A DNA stretch of 64,000 bases from Planctomycetia bacterium (GTDB taxonomy: Bacteria; Planctomycetota; Phycisphaerae; Phycisphaerales; SM1A02), in contig SXUI01000017.1 of the NCBI GenBank assembly GCA_005790605.1, positions 106,690 through 170,689 of the forward strand. Direction: 5' to 3'. Positions 9,692 through 18,027 of the stretch are shown here, one piece after another. The translations under genes were made by a program, and so were the position numbers. The number at the start of each line of letters is the position of its first letter. Within the stretch, counting starts at the first letter, position 1. The notes beneath the pieces are model-generated. The model searched no databases. It was not told the origin of the DNA and saw nothing but the letters and a program-made list of their open reading frames with translations.

Positions 9692-10210
9692 CTAACCCGC
9701 GGCGATCTCGACCACTGCGCTGAGCTTCGCCGGAGCGTCGCACTGCCCTCTTGAGTTGGATCCCCAACACGCAACCGAGCCATCCGATTTCGCGGCGACG
9801 GTATGCGCATTGCCCGCGGCGATTCGTGACACGGCTCCCAACTTCGCGGGTGTATCGCATTGCCCTTGATTGTTCGAACCCCAGCACACGACTGCGTTGT
9901 CGACCTTGATCGCGACGGTATGCGCGCTGCCGGCGGCGATGCCGATGAAGCCTCCGAGCTTGTTGGGCGTGTTGCACTGTCCGTCCGCGTTCGATCCCCA
10001 GCACGCGATGGTCCCATCAGGCAAGAGCGCGACAGTATGTGCACCCCCCGCCGCGACATCCGCGATCGCACCGAGTCCTGCTGTCGCGTTGCACTGACCG
10101 TTCACATTCGAACCCCAACACGCGGCACCTGGCCAACCACTCTGAGCATTCCCATTCGAGACGATCAGCAGTGCGGCGGCAAGAGATACAGACAGCGAGT
10201 CTTTGAGCAT
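9692..10210 (-). CDS. N-terminal part of an exported RCC1-repeat protein, ending at a premature TAG
   Basis: About 172 codons from the ATG at 10210 with a signal peptide (SVSLAAALLIVSNGNAQ). Three complete RCC1-type repeats of about 39 aa follow (ACWGSN..GQC..P..L, then IAAG.AHTVA.K.DG). The fourth is cut by TAG at 9692-9694, where the other copies have Ser, Asn or Gly in AAG-x-AHT. After the stop the repeat resumes in the same frame (EHTITVKADG). RCC1-like repeats form beta-propellers; in exported planctomycete proteins they are presumed to mediate surface interactions. If translated only to the stop, the product is a truncated partial propeller. Confidence 0.8.
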   Translation of the reverse strand: MLKDSLSVSLAAALLIVSNGNAQSGWPGAACWGSNVNGQCNATAGLGAIADVAAGGAHTVALLPDGTIACWGSNADGQCNTPNKLGGFIGIAAGSAHTVAIKVDNAVVCWGSNNQGQCDTPAKLGAVSRIAAGNAHTVAAKSDGSVACWGSNSRGQCDAPAKLSAVVEIAAG

Positions 10211-10399
10211 TTCATTTCTCTTTAGGTTTGGCCGGGGCCAACCTGTGAAACTTAGCATAGATCGCCTCCAATTCAAGTTCGCTGACTCAGAATCATGCGT
10301 CTGCGCTCGTCGAATTCGTCGCTAAGCCTGTCGTCTTTCCGTCGGAGGGACGTGCGAAACTCCCTTGCACCACATCAACCGCGAACATAGAGGAAAAAC

Positions 10400-11212
10400 T
10401 TACGAATACTGCTCAGCCACCAACGCGCATACCGCGTCATCGAAGCAGTCGTCGCGGCGCATCTGCAGGAAGAGTTCGTGGAGATCGGCTGCACTGAGTT
10501 TGCGTTTCTCAGCACCTGAAACATCGAGGTAGACGCGGCCGCGGTGCATCGCGATGAGCCGGTCGCCGAGCGATGCAGCCTGCTGCATCGAGTGCGTGAC
10601 CATCAGCGTCGTCGAACTCGACTTTCCGATGAGTTCTTTGGTAACGGCGATCACAAGCTCCGCGCTGCGCGGATCAAGCGCAGCAGTGTGCTCATCAAGC
10701 AGGAGTACGGGAGGGTTCGTCAATGTTGCCATCAGCAATGTCACGGCTTGCCTTTGACCGCCGGAGAGAAGTCCGATTGGGTCGTCGAGCCGATGCTCAA
10801 GGCCGAGCCCGATCTGTGCGAGAAGAACTCGCCACTCCTCGCGCTTCGCCGCACGCAGCAGTGGACGAAGCGTTCGCCTCTTTCCTCGGCGCGACGCGAG
10901 CGCGAGGTTCTCGGCAACCGTCAGTTCTGGCGCGGTGCCAGCAAAGGGATCCTGGAAGACCCTTCCGACGACGCACGCGCGGCGGCACTCCTCACCATCG
11001 GTGACGTCATGGCCATCGATGATGATCGAGCCGCTGTCGACTTTGAATGCCCCCGCGATCGCTGCCTGCAGTGTGCTCTTTCCTGAGCCATTTGTCCCAA
11101 TGACGACCGTGAAACTCCCTGCCGAGAAGTGAAGGGAAACGCCGTCAAGCGCACGAACTTCGTTCGCGCTTCGGGGATAAAAGGTCTTCGAGACCGCGTC
11201 AAGCCTAAGCAC
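10400..11212 (-). CDS. ABC transporter ATP-binding protein (TrpX/YZ-type system)
   Basis: About 270 aa from a GTG at 11212. This start has GGAGG 6 nt upstream and overlaps the permease stop by 8 nt; an ATG at 11239 is an alternative that would add nine residues. Motifs are complete: Walker A GTNGSGKST, Q-loop FQDPFAGTAPELTV, signature LSGGQRQ, Walker B VLLLDEHTAALDP, and switch histidine VTHSMQQA. The C-terminus carries an extra VSGAEKRKLSAADLHELFLQ segment, typical of ATPases of the uncharacterised ABC systems that pair with TrpX-like binding proteins. It is the last gene of the four-gene overlapping operon and powers import through the permease at 11205-12161. Confidence 0.92.
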   Translation of the reverse strand: MLRLDAVSKTFYPRSANEVRALDGVSLHFSAGSFTVVIGTNGSGKSTLQAAIAGAFKVDSGSIIIDGHDVTDGEECRRACVVGRVFQDPFAGTAPELTVAENLALASRRGKRRTLRPLLRAAKREEWRVLLAQIGLGLEHRLDDPIGLLSGGQRQAVTLLMATLTNPPVLLLDEHTAALDPRSAELVIAVTKELIGKSSSTTLMVTHSMQQAASLGDRLIAMHRGRVYLDVSGAEKRKLSAADLHELFLQMRRDDCFDDAVCALVAEQYS

Positions 11213-12161
11213 GCGCGCCTCCGTTGGTACGCGGTGCATCAGACATCGCGCGGGCTTGGTTAAATCGTTGCAGCCATCCGGGAGCAATGATCGCAACAAG
11301 CACAACCACAGCCGTCACCAACTTGAGATCATTTGGATTCAAACCGACGCGAATGGCGATCGCGACGAGAAGGCGAAACAGCAGCGCGCCCACGAGCGCG
11401 CCCGCGACCGCGAGCGAAATGGAACGCGTCGTTCCGATGAGCGTTTGTCCGATGATGACGCTCGCGAGTCCAAGCACAATCACGCCGATGCCCATTTGCG
11501 CATCGGCGAATGTCTGCATCTGGGCGACGAGCGATCCACTCAGTGCCACCAACGCGTTCGACACGCCGAGCCCGAGAATCATCATTCGATCCGTACTTGT
11601 GCCGAGCGCGCGAAGCATGCGTGGGTTGTCGCCGGTTGCGCGCATCGCGGCGCCAAGTTCTGTCTTAAGAAGCAAGACGAGCGCGAACGCCGCGAGGAGC
11701 ACAAACAACGCTGATGCAAACAGCAGTCCGAGGTCGCCACTAGGGACTTCGCGTCCAAGAATGACGGCTTCGTTGCCCCAGACCCAGCGCGCCGCTGACT
11801 CGAATGGCGTAAAGATCGTGTGACTGCTGATCGGCAAGTTGCTGCGCCCCATGACACGCAGATTGATTGAATAAAGCGCTGTCATCACGAGCACGCCTGC
11901 GAGGAGTGCATGGACTTTGAAGTGCACATGAATGATGCCGGTCGTCATGCCCGCGACTGCTCCCGCGACGAATGCCGCGAGCGTGGCGGTGACAGGATCG
12001 CATCCATCGACGATGAGTCTTGCGCTGACCGCAGCGCCAAGGGCGAAGGAGCCGTCCGCGGTGATATCAGGGGTGCGATAGATGCGAAACGCGACGAATA
12101 CGCCGAGTGCGAGAATCGCAAACACCAATCCGAGGGCCAGTGTCGCGATCAGCAGGCTCAT
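11205..12161 (-). CDS. ABC transporter permease (TrpY-like)
   Basis: About 318 aa from the ATG at 12161, which overlaps the stop of the STAS-domain gene by 4 nt (ATGA). Eight to nine hydrophobic helices are visible, starting with SLLIATLALGLVFAILALGVFVAF. The loop RTPDITADGSFALGAA is characteristic of permeases of the branched-chain-like, TrpX-associated ABC family, and TGDNPRMLRALG is the cytoplasmic coupling helix region (EAA-like). It forms the membrane channel with the ATPase downstream and receives substrate from the binding protein at 13339-14394. The substrate is unknown; characterised relatives carry aromatic amino acids or similar small molecules. Confidence 0.9.
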   Translation of the reverse strand: MSLLIATLALGLVFAILALGVFVAFRIYRTPDITADGSFALGAAVSARLIVDGCDPVTATLAAFVAGAVAGMTTGIIHVHFKVHALLAGVLVMTALYSINLRVMGRSNLPISSHTIFTPFESAARWVWGNEAVILGREVPSGDLGLLFASALFVLLAAFALVLLLKTELGAAMRATGDNPRMLRALGTSTDRMMILGLGVSNALVALSGSLVAQMQTFADAQMGIGVIVLGLASVIIGQTLIGTTRSISLAVAGALVGALLFRLLVAIAIRVGLNPNDLKLVTAVVVLVAIIAPGWLQRFNQARAMSDAPRTNGGARA

Positions 12162-13342
12162 GAGGGCACCTCGCCGCTTTCGAGTTCCATCACCCAAACC
12201 ACGCCGCGCGCGAAAGCAGATTCAAGACCCGTTGCATCCTCAAGACCATGCATAACCCCCTTCAGAGGTTGCTCAATCAACAGGGCGCCGACGGCGCTAG
12301 CGTCCACTGTGGAACGCGGAATCGGTCGGTAGGTCGCAGTTACCAGGTGCGCATGAAGATGCACATCAACGCCCGGCCTGTGAGTTGGTCGCAGTTGCGT
12401 GCGCACGCGCCCATCAAGCGATGCGAGATCTCGTGACGCGCAAGCGATGATCACCGCGACCATCGAATCGCCCGCATGCATCGGCTCACCCGAAAATCGC
12501 AGCGCCTGACGAATCGAGGAGCCCTTCATTTCGCTGACGCTCTGCGCCCAGCCGTCTGGCGATGTTCGCGCCCATACACCAAATGCGCCGGCGCACTCCC
12601 CTGCTGCGACAATCGCGACGGGACCGTCTGTCGCAGCCACGATCGCTTCAGCAAGTCCACTCAGAGAGACGGCGCCCGCGTCGTTTCCATCGAAGTAGCC
12701 ATGCAATGCAATGGGACCTCGCGCAAGGAGCCCATTTCGAAGAAAGCAGGAGACCGCGCCTTCTGCACTCGATCCAAGGCAATCGGGTCGACTCGCGGCT
12801 GCATGCGCAACCACAGCGGCTGAACCCGCGATGAGCCCTTCACCGTAATGCCCTGCCGCTCCTTCGCTGTGCTGCGCGAGCGCGACATGCCCGAGTGCGA
12901 CGACATCGTGCGTGACTTGAATAGCTTCCGAGTCAACACTTCGCAGGCGCGCGCGAGGAGTTTGCTTCGACACACGGCGCAATGCGCCCGTCCAACTCGT
13001 TCCGATCGAAATCGTCTCCTCTCGGATGCGCTCCACGGGTGCGACCGCGCCGAGCAGCACTTCAAGCTTCGAGATCCGAAGCATCTCTCGAACAGCATCA
13101 CTCGCCGCAACAACCGCAAGTGAGCCACCGACGCTTCGAATCCGCGTGAGGGTTCGAAGCAAGACCCCGATGCCGACTGATGAGATAAAGGTGACCCGTT
13201 CGAGATCGAGCTCAATGCGCGCGCGTCCGCTCCGAATCGCCGCGTCAAGCTCGATCGCGGCGAGCTGGGACCACGACGCATCAAATCGACCCTCAAAGCT
13301 GACGCATGCTGCATCGTCGCGCAGGCTACTCGTCACATTCAT
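12158..13342 (-). CDS. STAS-domain protein with a large unknown C-terminal domain, inside the ABC operon
   Basis: 394 aa. Residues 1-105 form a STAS domain of the anti-sigma-antagonist type: DDAACVSFEGRFDAS, then the phospho-acceptor loop LERVTFISSVGIGVL with serines where SpoIIAA-like proteins are phosphorylated. The remaining 280 residues match nothing I recognise; they are Gly/Ala-rich with strand-like stretches (GPVAIVAAGECAGAFGVW, VDVHLHAHLVTATYRP). The gene overlaps both neighbours by 4 nt, so its product is made in step with the transporter. A role in sensing transport or in partner-switching regulation is plausible but inferred only from the STAS domain and context. No kinase gene is nearby. 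Confidence 0.75.
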   Translation of the reverse strand: MNVTSSLRDDAACVSFEGRFDASWSQLAAIELDAAIRSGRARIELDLERVTFISSVGIGVLLRTLTRIRSVGGSLAVVAASDAVREMLRISKLEVLLGAVAPVERIREETISIGTSWTGALRRVSKQTPRARLRSVDSEAIQVTHDVVALGHVALAQHSEGAAGHYGEGLIAGSAAVVAHAAASRPDCLGSSAEGAVSCFLRNGLLARGPIALHGYFDGNDAGAVSLSGLAEAIVAATDGPVAIVAAGECAGAFGVWARTSPDGWAQSVSEMKGSSIRQALRFSGEPMHAGDSMVAVIIACASRDLASLDGRVRTQLRPTHRPGVDVHLHAHLVTATYRPIPRSTVDASAVGALLIEQPLKGVMHGLEDATGLESAFARGVVWVMELESGEVPS

Positions 13343-14394
13343 CGCGACGCCTCTGTCTGTATGAGGTCGCCTTCTGACTCCGCTGCGACTGCGCCCCGCG
13401 AGTACTCCTCCGGCAGCTCAAGCTTGAAATGCTTCATCAACTTCCAATTCACGAGAATCGTTGTTTTCTCTGTCGCTTGAAAGGGAATGGTCGCAGGATC
13501 TTCACCACGAAGCACGCGGTCGACGAGGCGCGCGGCGACAGCGCCAACCTCAACGAAGTCGCGAGAGACCGCGAGCGTCGCGCCTCGTTTCATGGTCGAG
13601 GGCGCGAACGAAAACACCGGAACATTGGCCCGCATCGCGCTCTTCGTGATCGCGCCAAAGCCCGTACTCGCGGTGTTGTCAGAAATCTGCAACATCACGG
13701 GGACGCCGCTCGCAAGCACCGCATCCGCCGCTTCAGGCAGTTCGGTGGGCTTCTCCACACCCATCGAAACGAGCTCAACTCCCACTGCCTCGAGCGCGCG
13801 AGCCCAAGTGTCTCGATAGAACACGCTATTGGATTCACTCGGCGCGTAGGTGGATCCCGCACGGCGAAGATTCGGGAAGACAGCCGTCGCCACTCGGATC
13901 ATGCGCTCCCAGTCCGGAACGATCTCAGCGCCGGTGACATTCGGTAGGTGATCCGAACTTGAAACTCCCGCGCCCGCGACGACTCCCGAAGCCACCATAC
14001 AAAAGACGACCGGTCGCTCCTTGATTGTGCGAACAGCGCACTGCAATGCCGGCGTCGTGAATGGAACGACCACATCCGGCTTCTCACTCGCGACCGCCGC
14101 AACGATCGTGTTCAGCACTCCGATATCGAGCTGCGCATCATGCAGAACCATGCGACAGGTCTTCCCATCCTCATATCCAAGCGTACGCATCTCCTTGAGA
14201 AAGCCGGCGTAGGACTCCTCAAAATTGGGCGTCTGGTTGTAAGTGATCACCGAGATCAACGGCATGTGCACCGCGTTCGATGTGTCTCCCGCCGCCTCCT
14301 CACGGGCCTTCGATCGATCCGTGAGAACAAGAACCACTGACGCGAGCGCTATCAAAGTAAGACCGAGTGCAAGTTTCCGAATTCGCTCCATCAT
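13339..14394 (-). CDS. ABC transporter substrate-binding protein (TrpX/ABC_sub_bind family)
   Basis: About 351 aa from the ATG at 14394 (a second ATG follows directly). The N-terminus has a hydrophobic signal/anchor (LALGLTLIALASVVLVLT) without a lipobox cysteine. The mature part shows the family landmarks: ISVITYNQTPNFEESYAGF, then a DVVVPFTTPALQCAV segment, VTGAEIVPDWERM, and a C-terminal region with FVEVGAVAARLVDRVLRGEDPATIPF. It is the first gene of the operon and overlaps the STAS gene by 4 nt. It captures the substrate for the permease/ATPase pair. The 150-bp divergent region to the subtilase gene probably carries its promoter. Confidence 0.9.
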   Translation of the reverse strand: MMERIRKLALGLTLIALASVVLVLTDRSKAREEAAGDTSNAVHMPLISVITYNQTPNFEESYAGFLKEMRTLGYEDGKTCRMVLHDAQLDIGVLNTIVAAVASEKPDVVVPFTTPALQCAVRTIKERPVVFCMVASGVVAGAGVSSSDHLPNVTGAEIVPDWERMIRVATAVFPNLRRAGSTYAPSESNSVFYRDTWARALEAVGVELVSMGVEKPTELPEAADAVLASGVPVMLQISDNTASTGFGAITKSAMRANVPVFSFAPSTMKRGATLAVSRDFVEVGAVAARLVDRVLRGEDPATIPFQATEKTTILVNWKLMKHFKLELPEEYSRGAVAAESEGDLIQTEASR

Positions 14395-14546
14395 GGGTCG
14401 AGCGCCGCGATGGCAAACGTGGTTTCTGCGGGACAATCGCAGGTGCAGGACAAAATCCCTCTCAGCGCGCGCGCAAGGGTAGCGAATCACGATGCAGTTC
14501 GCTCGTTGACATGGCGTAGGGGGAGAATCGAAGTACTCTCAGTCGC

Positions 14547-14801
14547 ATGCAATTCGAACTTTCGCTCCTCGTCAGTAGCTTGCTCGGCATAAGCGATGTA
14601 GGCGCTCGGCCAGCCGAAGAGCACCCTCGCCCCGCTGTACCCGCGGTTGGCGCTGCCGCGACGAAGCCATCGGGTCCTTCGATGAGCCGAGGCATCGCGC
14701 CACCCTACACCGAAGTGCCGGGAGATCGAGAGTTCAATGGCGAGTTGATCGTGCGACCCAAGCAGCATCTCACGCGAAGCCAGCGCGCGCATTGGCGATG
14801 A
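14547..14801 (+). CDS. Signal peptide and propeptide piece of the subtilase, out of frame with the catalytic part
   Basis: 84 codons. The N-terminus (QFELSLLVSSLLGISDVGA) looks like a signal peptide, and EFNGELIVRPKQ resembles the start of an inhibitor propeptide as found in exported planctomycete subtilases. The frame ends at TGA (14799-14801), which overlaps ATG 14798-14800 in the frame of the protease. The protease frame continues with propeptide-like sequence (SVRSYAATDEFILRMPP) and has no signal peptide of its own, so the two pieces are best read as one gene with a one-base loss, a sequence error, or coupled expression. Confidence 0.65.
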   Translation: MQFELSLLVSSLLGISDVGARPAEEHPRPAVPAVGAAATKPSGPSMSRGIAPPYTEVPGDREFNGELIVRPKQHLTRSQRAHWR

Positions 14802-16780
14802 TCGCCTCAGAGTCCGTCCGCTCCTATGCCGCGACCGACGAGTTCATCCTGCGCATGCCGCCATCGCCGGAGCGCGCGGGCGCGACAGAAAATCGACGGA
14901 GCGCCGAGCTCCTCGCTTCAGGTCTCTTTCAATACGCGCACCCGAATTGGATTGTCTATCCCCTCTATGTGCCCAACGACCCGCGACTCCCAGAGCAGTG
15001 GCATCACGCGATGATGCACTCCGCGGAGGCGTGGAACATTACAAGTGGATCACCAAGCGTCATCGTCGCGGTCACTGACACGGGCATCATTGGGCACGAG
15101 GATCTGTTGAATCGAGTGAGCGGATTCAATGCCGTCTCGCTCGTACCCGAGGATGAGGGCGGCGATCTCACGGATATCCACGGCCACGGCACGCACGTCG
15201 CGGGCTGCGCAGCGGCAACCGGCGACAACGGAATCGGAGTCGCGGGCGTGGGTTGGTCACTCTCGATCATGCCGATTCGCGTGAGCGAGGCGGCCAACGG
15301 CGGAGCCTCGTATGAATCACTACTCGCGGGATCCCGATGGGCGATCGAGCATGGCGCGAAAGTCACGAGCGCGAGCTACTCGGGCATCGGGTACGACGCG
15401 ATCGAAACCACGGGCGAGTACATCCGTTCACTCGATGGGTCCTTCTTGTGGGCGGCTGGAAATTCTTCCACCGACCATGAGGGATGGGACTTTGAGCATG
15501 TCCTCGTCATTGGTGCGAGCGATGGCAATGATCAGCGAGCATGGTTCTCAAGCTATGGTCGAGGCGTCGATCTCTTCGCACCGGGCGTAGGCATTTTGAG
15601 TACGACAACCGACGGCGGGTATCAAGCGTGGAGCGGGACGAGTATGGCGACTCCCGTCGCCAACGGAGCACTCGGCGTCGTTCGCTCGGCCAACCCCGCA
15701 CTCTCCGCGGCTCACGCCGAGTACATCCTGATGCACTCTTGCGACCCGTGGCCTGGTGGAAGCAATTCGACTCAATGGGGATTCGGACGCATCAACCTCA
15801 AGACAGCAACCGAGCAGGCACTCGCTGCAAACTCGCCGCAACCACCTGTCGCACGCGACGATTTCACGCGCTCTTTCGTCGGCGCGGTGATCGATGTCGA
15901 TGTGCTCTCCAATGACTACGACCCGAACATGGACACGCTTGTGATCGATTGGGCCGCGAGCACGACATCGCTCGGTGATCCCGCGACGATCATTCGCGCT
16001 TCCGGCGCAGGTGCGCGTGATCAACTCCGCTGCGTGTTTTCACCGAGTGCGGCGGTCGGGACCCGCACCATCGCGTACCGCCTTCGCGAACCGATCTCGG
16101 GGGCGACGGCGAATGCGGTCGTCACAATCACGCTTGATCCACTTCGCGCGCCGCACTATCCGGTCGGCGAAACCGCCGGAGTGGATTGCGACTACTACGA
16201 AGTGATTGGCGCTAGCGCCCTCCCAGACTGGTCAACGCTCACGCCGTATCTGACAGAAATCGTGCCTGCAGTGAATTTCCAAAGCACAAGCGACAACTTC
16301 GCGGGAAGCGGTCGCGCCGACAATGTTGGCGCGGTCTATGAAGGCTGGCTGCGGGTTCCAGCGAGTGGAGTGTGGACTCTCGCGATCAACTCCGACGATG
16401 GCTCGCGCCTCTCGATCGGCAGTGAAGTCGTGATCAACAATGATGGACTTCACGGCATGCAAACCGTGAGCGCGCAACTTGCGTTTGAAGCGGGCCTCCA
16501 TCCGATCCGACTTGAGTTTTTCGAGAACGGCGGAGGCGCCGGCTTCATCTTCTCATGGAGCGGCCCCGGAGTACAAGCTCAGACGATTCCCGCGGCATTT
16601 CTCTTTCACGGCGGCGGCGTATCACGGGCCGACATCAACCATGACGGACGCGTCGACGCGGCAGACCTCTCCAATCTTCTCGCCGCATGGGAGACCACGA
16701 CAGCGTCTGCGGACATCAACGAGGATGGATGGGTCAATGCAGTTGACCTCTCCCTTTTGTTGTCGGCGTGGGGCGAGTAA
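14798..16780 (+). CDS. Subtilisin-like serine protease (S8) with PA14 and dockerin domains
   Basis: About 660 aa from ATG 14798 (TTG 14792 is in frame). Residues 1-60 are the rest of a propeptide ending in QYAHPNWIVYPLYVPNDP. The S8 catalytic triad is intact: Asp in AVTDTGI, His in DIHGHGTHVAG and Ser in SGTSMATPVA. After the protease come a cadherin-like linker module (VDVLSNDYDPNMDTL), a PA14 domain (YEGWLRVPASGVWTLAINSD) and a C-terminal dockerin-like pair (DINHDGRVDAADLSNLL, DINEDGWVNAVDLSLLL). It is a surface or secreted protease with carbohydrate-binding and docking modules. The signal peptide is in the preceding frame, so secretion requires the frameshift to be repaired or bypassed. 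Confidence 0.9.
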   Translation: MIASESVRSYAATDEFILRMPPSPERAGATENRRSAELLASGLFQYAHPNWIVYPLYVPNDPRLPEQWHHAMMHSAEAWNITSGSPSVIVAVTDTGIIGHEDLLNRVSGFNAVSLVPEDEGGDLTDIHGHGTHVAGCAAATGDNGIGVAGVGWSLSIMPIRVSEAANGGASYESLLAGSRWAIEHGAKVTSASYSGIGYDAIETTGEYIRSLDGSFLWAAGNSSTDHEGWDFEHVLVIGASDGNDQRAWFSSYGRGVDLFAPGVGILSTTTDGGYQAWSGTSMATPVANGALGVVRSANPALSAAHAEYILMHSCDPWPGGSNSTQWGFGRINLKTATEQALAANSPQPPVARDDFTRSFVGAVIDVDVLSNDYDPNMDTLVIDWAASTTSLGDPATIIRASGAGARDQLRCVFSPSAAVGTRTIAYRLREPISGATANAVVTITLDPLRAPHYPVGETAGVDCDYYEVIGASALPDWSTLTPYLTEIVPAVNFQSTSDNFAGSGRADNVGAVYEGWLRVPASGVWTLAINSDDGSRLSIGSEVVINNDGLHGMQTVSAQLAFEAGLHPIRLEFFENGGGAGFIFSWSGPGVQAQTIPAAFLFHGGGVSRADINHDGRVDAADLSNLLAAWETTTASADINEDGWVNAVDLSLLLSAWGE

Positions 16781-16788
16781 ACGCTCCT

Positions 16789-17982
16789 TCAGCGCGCGAG
16801 AATCTTCGACCACGATCGCTGCATGCGATCGAGTGCTTCGTCAAGCGTTTGTGGAGTTGTCGCGAGGCTCAAACGAATGTGGCCTCGCGCTCCGTTCCCA
16901 AACCACCGCGGGCTCCCAGCGACGACCCGAACGCGAGCGTAGCGTTCGATCCGCTGCGTGAACTCTTCTTCATCGATGCCCGTCTCGGTGATCCGAGGGA
17001 ACACTACGAATGTGGCTTCAGTGAGCTCGGAGATCTCGACGCCATCAAGAGCGCGCAAGCGTTCAATTGCATGCACTCGCTGCGCGGCAATGTGCTCGAG
17101 GAACGCGTTCTGCCATGCGCCGCACTTCTCCAGAGCAGCCGTCGCGGCGACCTGAGAAATCGTCGATGCCCCTTCTATCGTGTGGTCGAACCCAGCATCC
17201 GCACGGAAGGCGTCTGCGTCCTTCCCTGTCGGCGCGATGACCGCGCCAATGCGAAGACCTGCGAGCGCGAAACCCTTCGAAAGACCGTAGATCACCCACG
17301 GCTGGGCACCGCCTTGCTGAGCGGCGGCGAATGAAGTGAACAATCTCCCGTCAAGCACGGTGTCGCTCCAGACCTCATCGCTGACGATTGCGAGTCCTCG
17401 CTCAGCTGCAAATGCGGCAATGCCTCGGACTTCATCATCTGACCAAAGCGTGCCCATCGGATTGTGCGGATGGCAGACGAAGATGGCCCGTGTTTTTTCG
17501 GTCACCGCAGCCCGAAGTGTGTGCCGCGTGAATCGACCGCGATCGTGCCGCCAAAATCGGATCGTGCCACCCGCGCGCCGAACGCTTTCCGCGACGAGAA
17601 AGTCCACCGGATCTTGCACGATCACTTCGTCTCCAGCTCTCAGCAGATGCCGTGCCACAAGAGCGATCGCGCTCGCTGCCGCATTCGTCGCCGTAACGGA
17701 GCATGGATCGACTTGAGCACCCTTGTTGACATTGAAATGTGCCGCGACTGCTTCGCGAAATGGTGCGAGCCCTGCTGCCGGGCCATAGCAGAGATGCGGC
17801 CGCGCGATGTAGTTTGCGATCGCCTCGACAACCTCCGGCGCAACGGGAAAGTCTGGGTCCGCCGCGGTTAATGGGATGACGCCAGGCTCCACGCTTGCCC
17901 ATCGAAGGTTGTACGCGCGCTCGCGCAGCACATCGAAGTCGGGCGACGCAAGGACAGAGTGAGCGTTGGCAGCAGATGACAT
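16789..17982 (-). CDS. PLP-dependent aminotransferase, MalY/PatB cystathionine beta-lyase type
   Basis: About 397 aa from ATG 17982 (GAGGA 7 nt upstream). The order of motifs matches class I/II fold-type I enzymes of the MalY/PatB group: YNLRWA near the start in place of the usual 'rKW', Ala/Thr-rich cofactor loop, HPHNPMGTLW, VSDEVWSD with the PLP-contacting Asp, and YGLSKGFALAGLRIG with the PLP lysine. The C-terminal arginine region RVRVVAGSPRWFGNGARGHIRLSLA is present. These enzymes cleave C-S bonds of cystathionine or similar amino acids in the cytoplasm. The gene ends 8 bp from the convergent subtilase gene. Substrate is not resolved. Confidence 0.88.
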   Translation of the reverse strand: MSSAANAHSVLASPDFDVLRERAYNLRWASVEPGVIPLTAADPDFPVAPEVVEAIANYIARPHLCYGPAAGLAPFREAVAAHFNVNKGAQVDPCSVTATNAAASAIALVARHLLRAGDEVIVQDPVDFLVAESVRRAGGTIRFWRHDRGRFTRHTLRAAVTEKTRAIFVCHPHNPMGTLWSDDEVRGIAAFAAERGLAIVSDEVWSDTVLDGRLFTSFAAAQQGGAQPWVIYGLSKGFALAGLRIGAVIAPTGKDADAFRADAGFDHTIEGASTISQVAATAALEKCGAWQNAFLEHIAAQRVHAIERLRALDGVEISELTEATFVVFPRITETGIDEEEFTQRIERYARVRVVAGSPRWFGNGARGHIRLSLATTPQTLDEALDRMQRSWSKILAR

Positions 17983-18027
17983 AGAAAAATCCTCAGTCCG
18001 GTTCAAACGCATGTTCGTCGAAGGGCA

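Noticed and set aside
14755..14801. Programmed -1 frameshifting to express the subtilase
   Set aside because: No X-XXY-YYZ heptamer or A/T slippery run occurs before the stop, and no stable downstream stem is visible at the right distance. A lesion or a sequence error is more likely.
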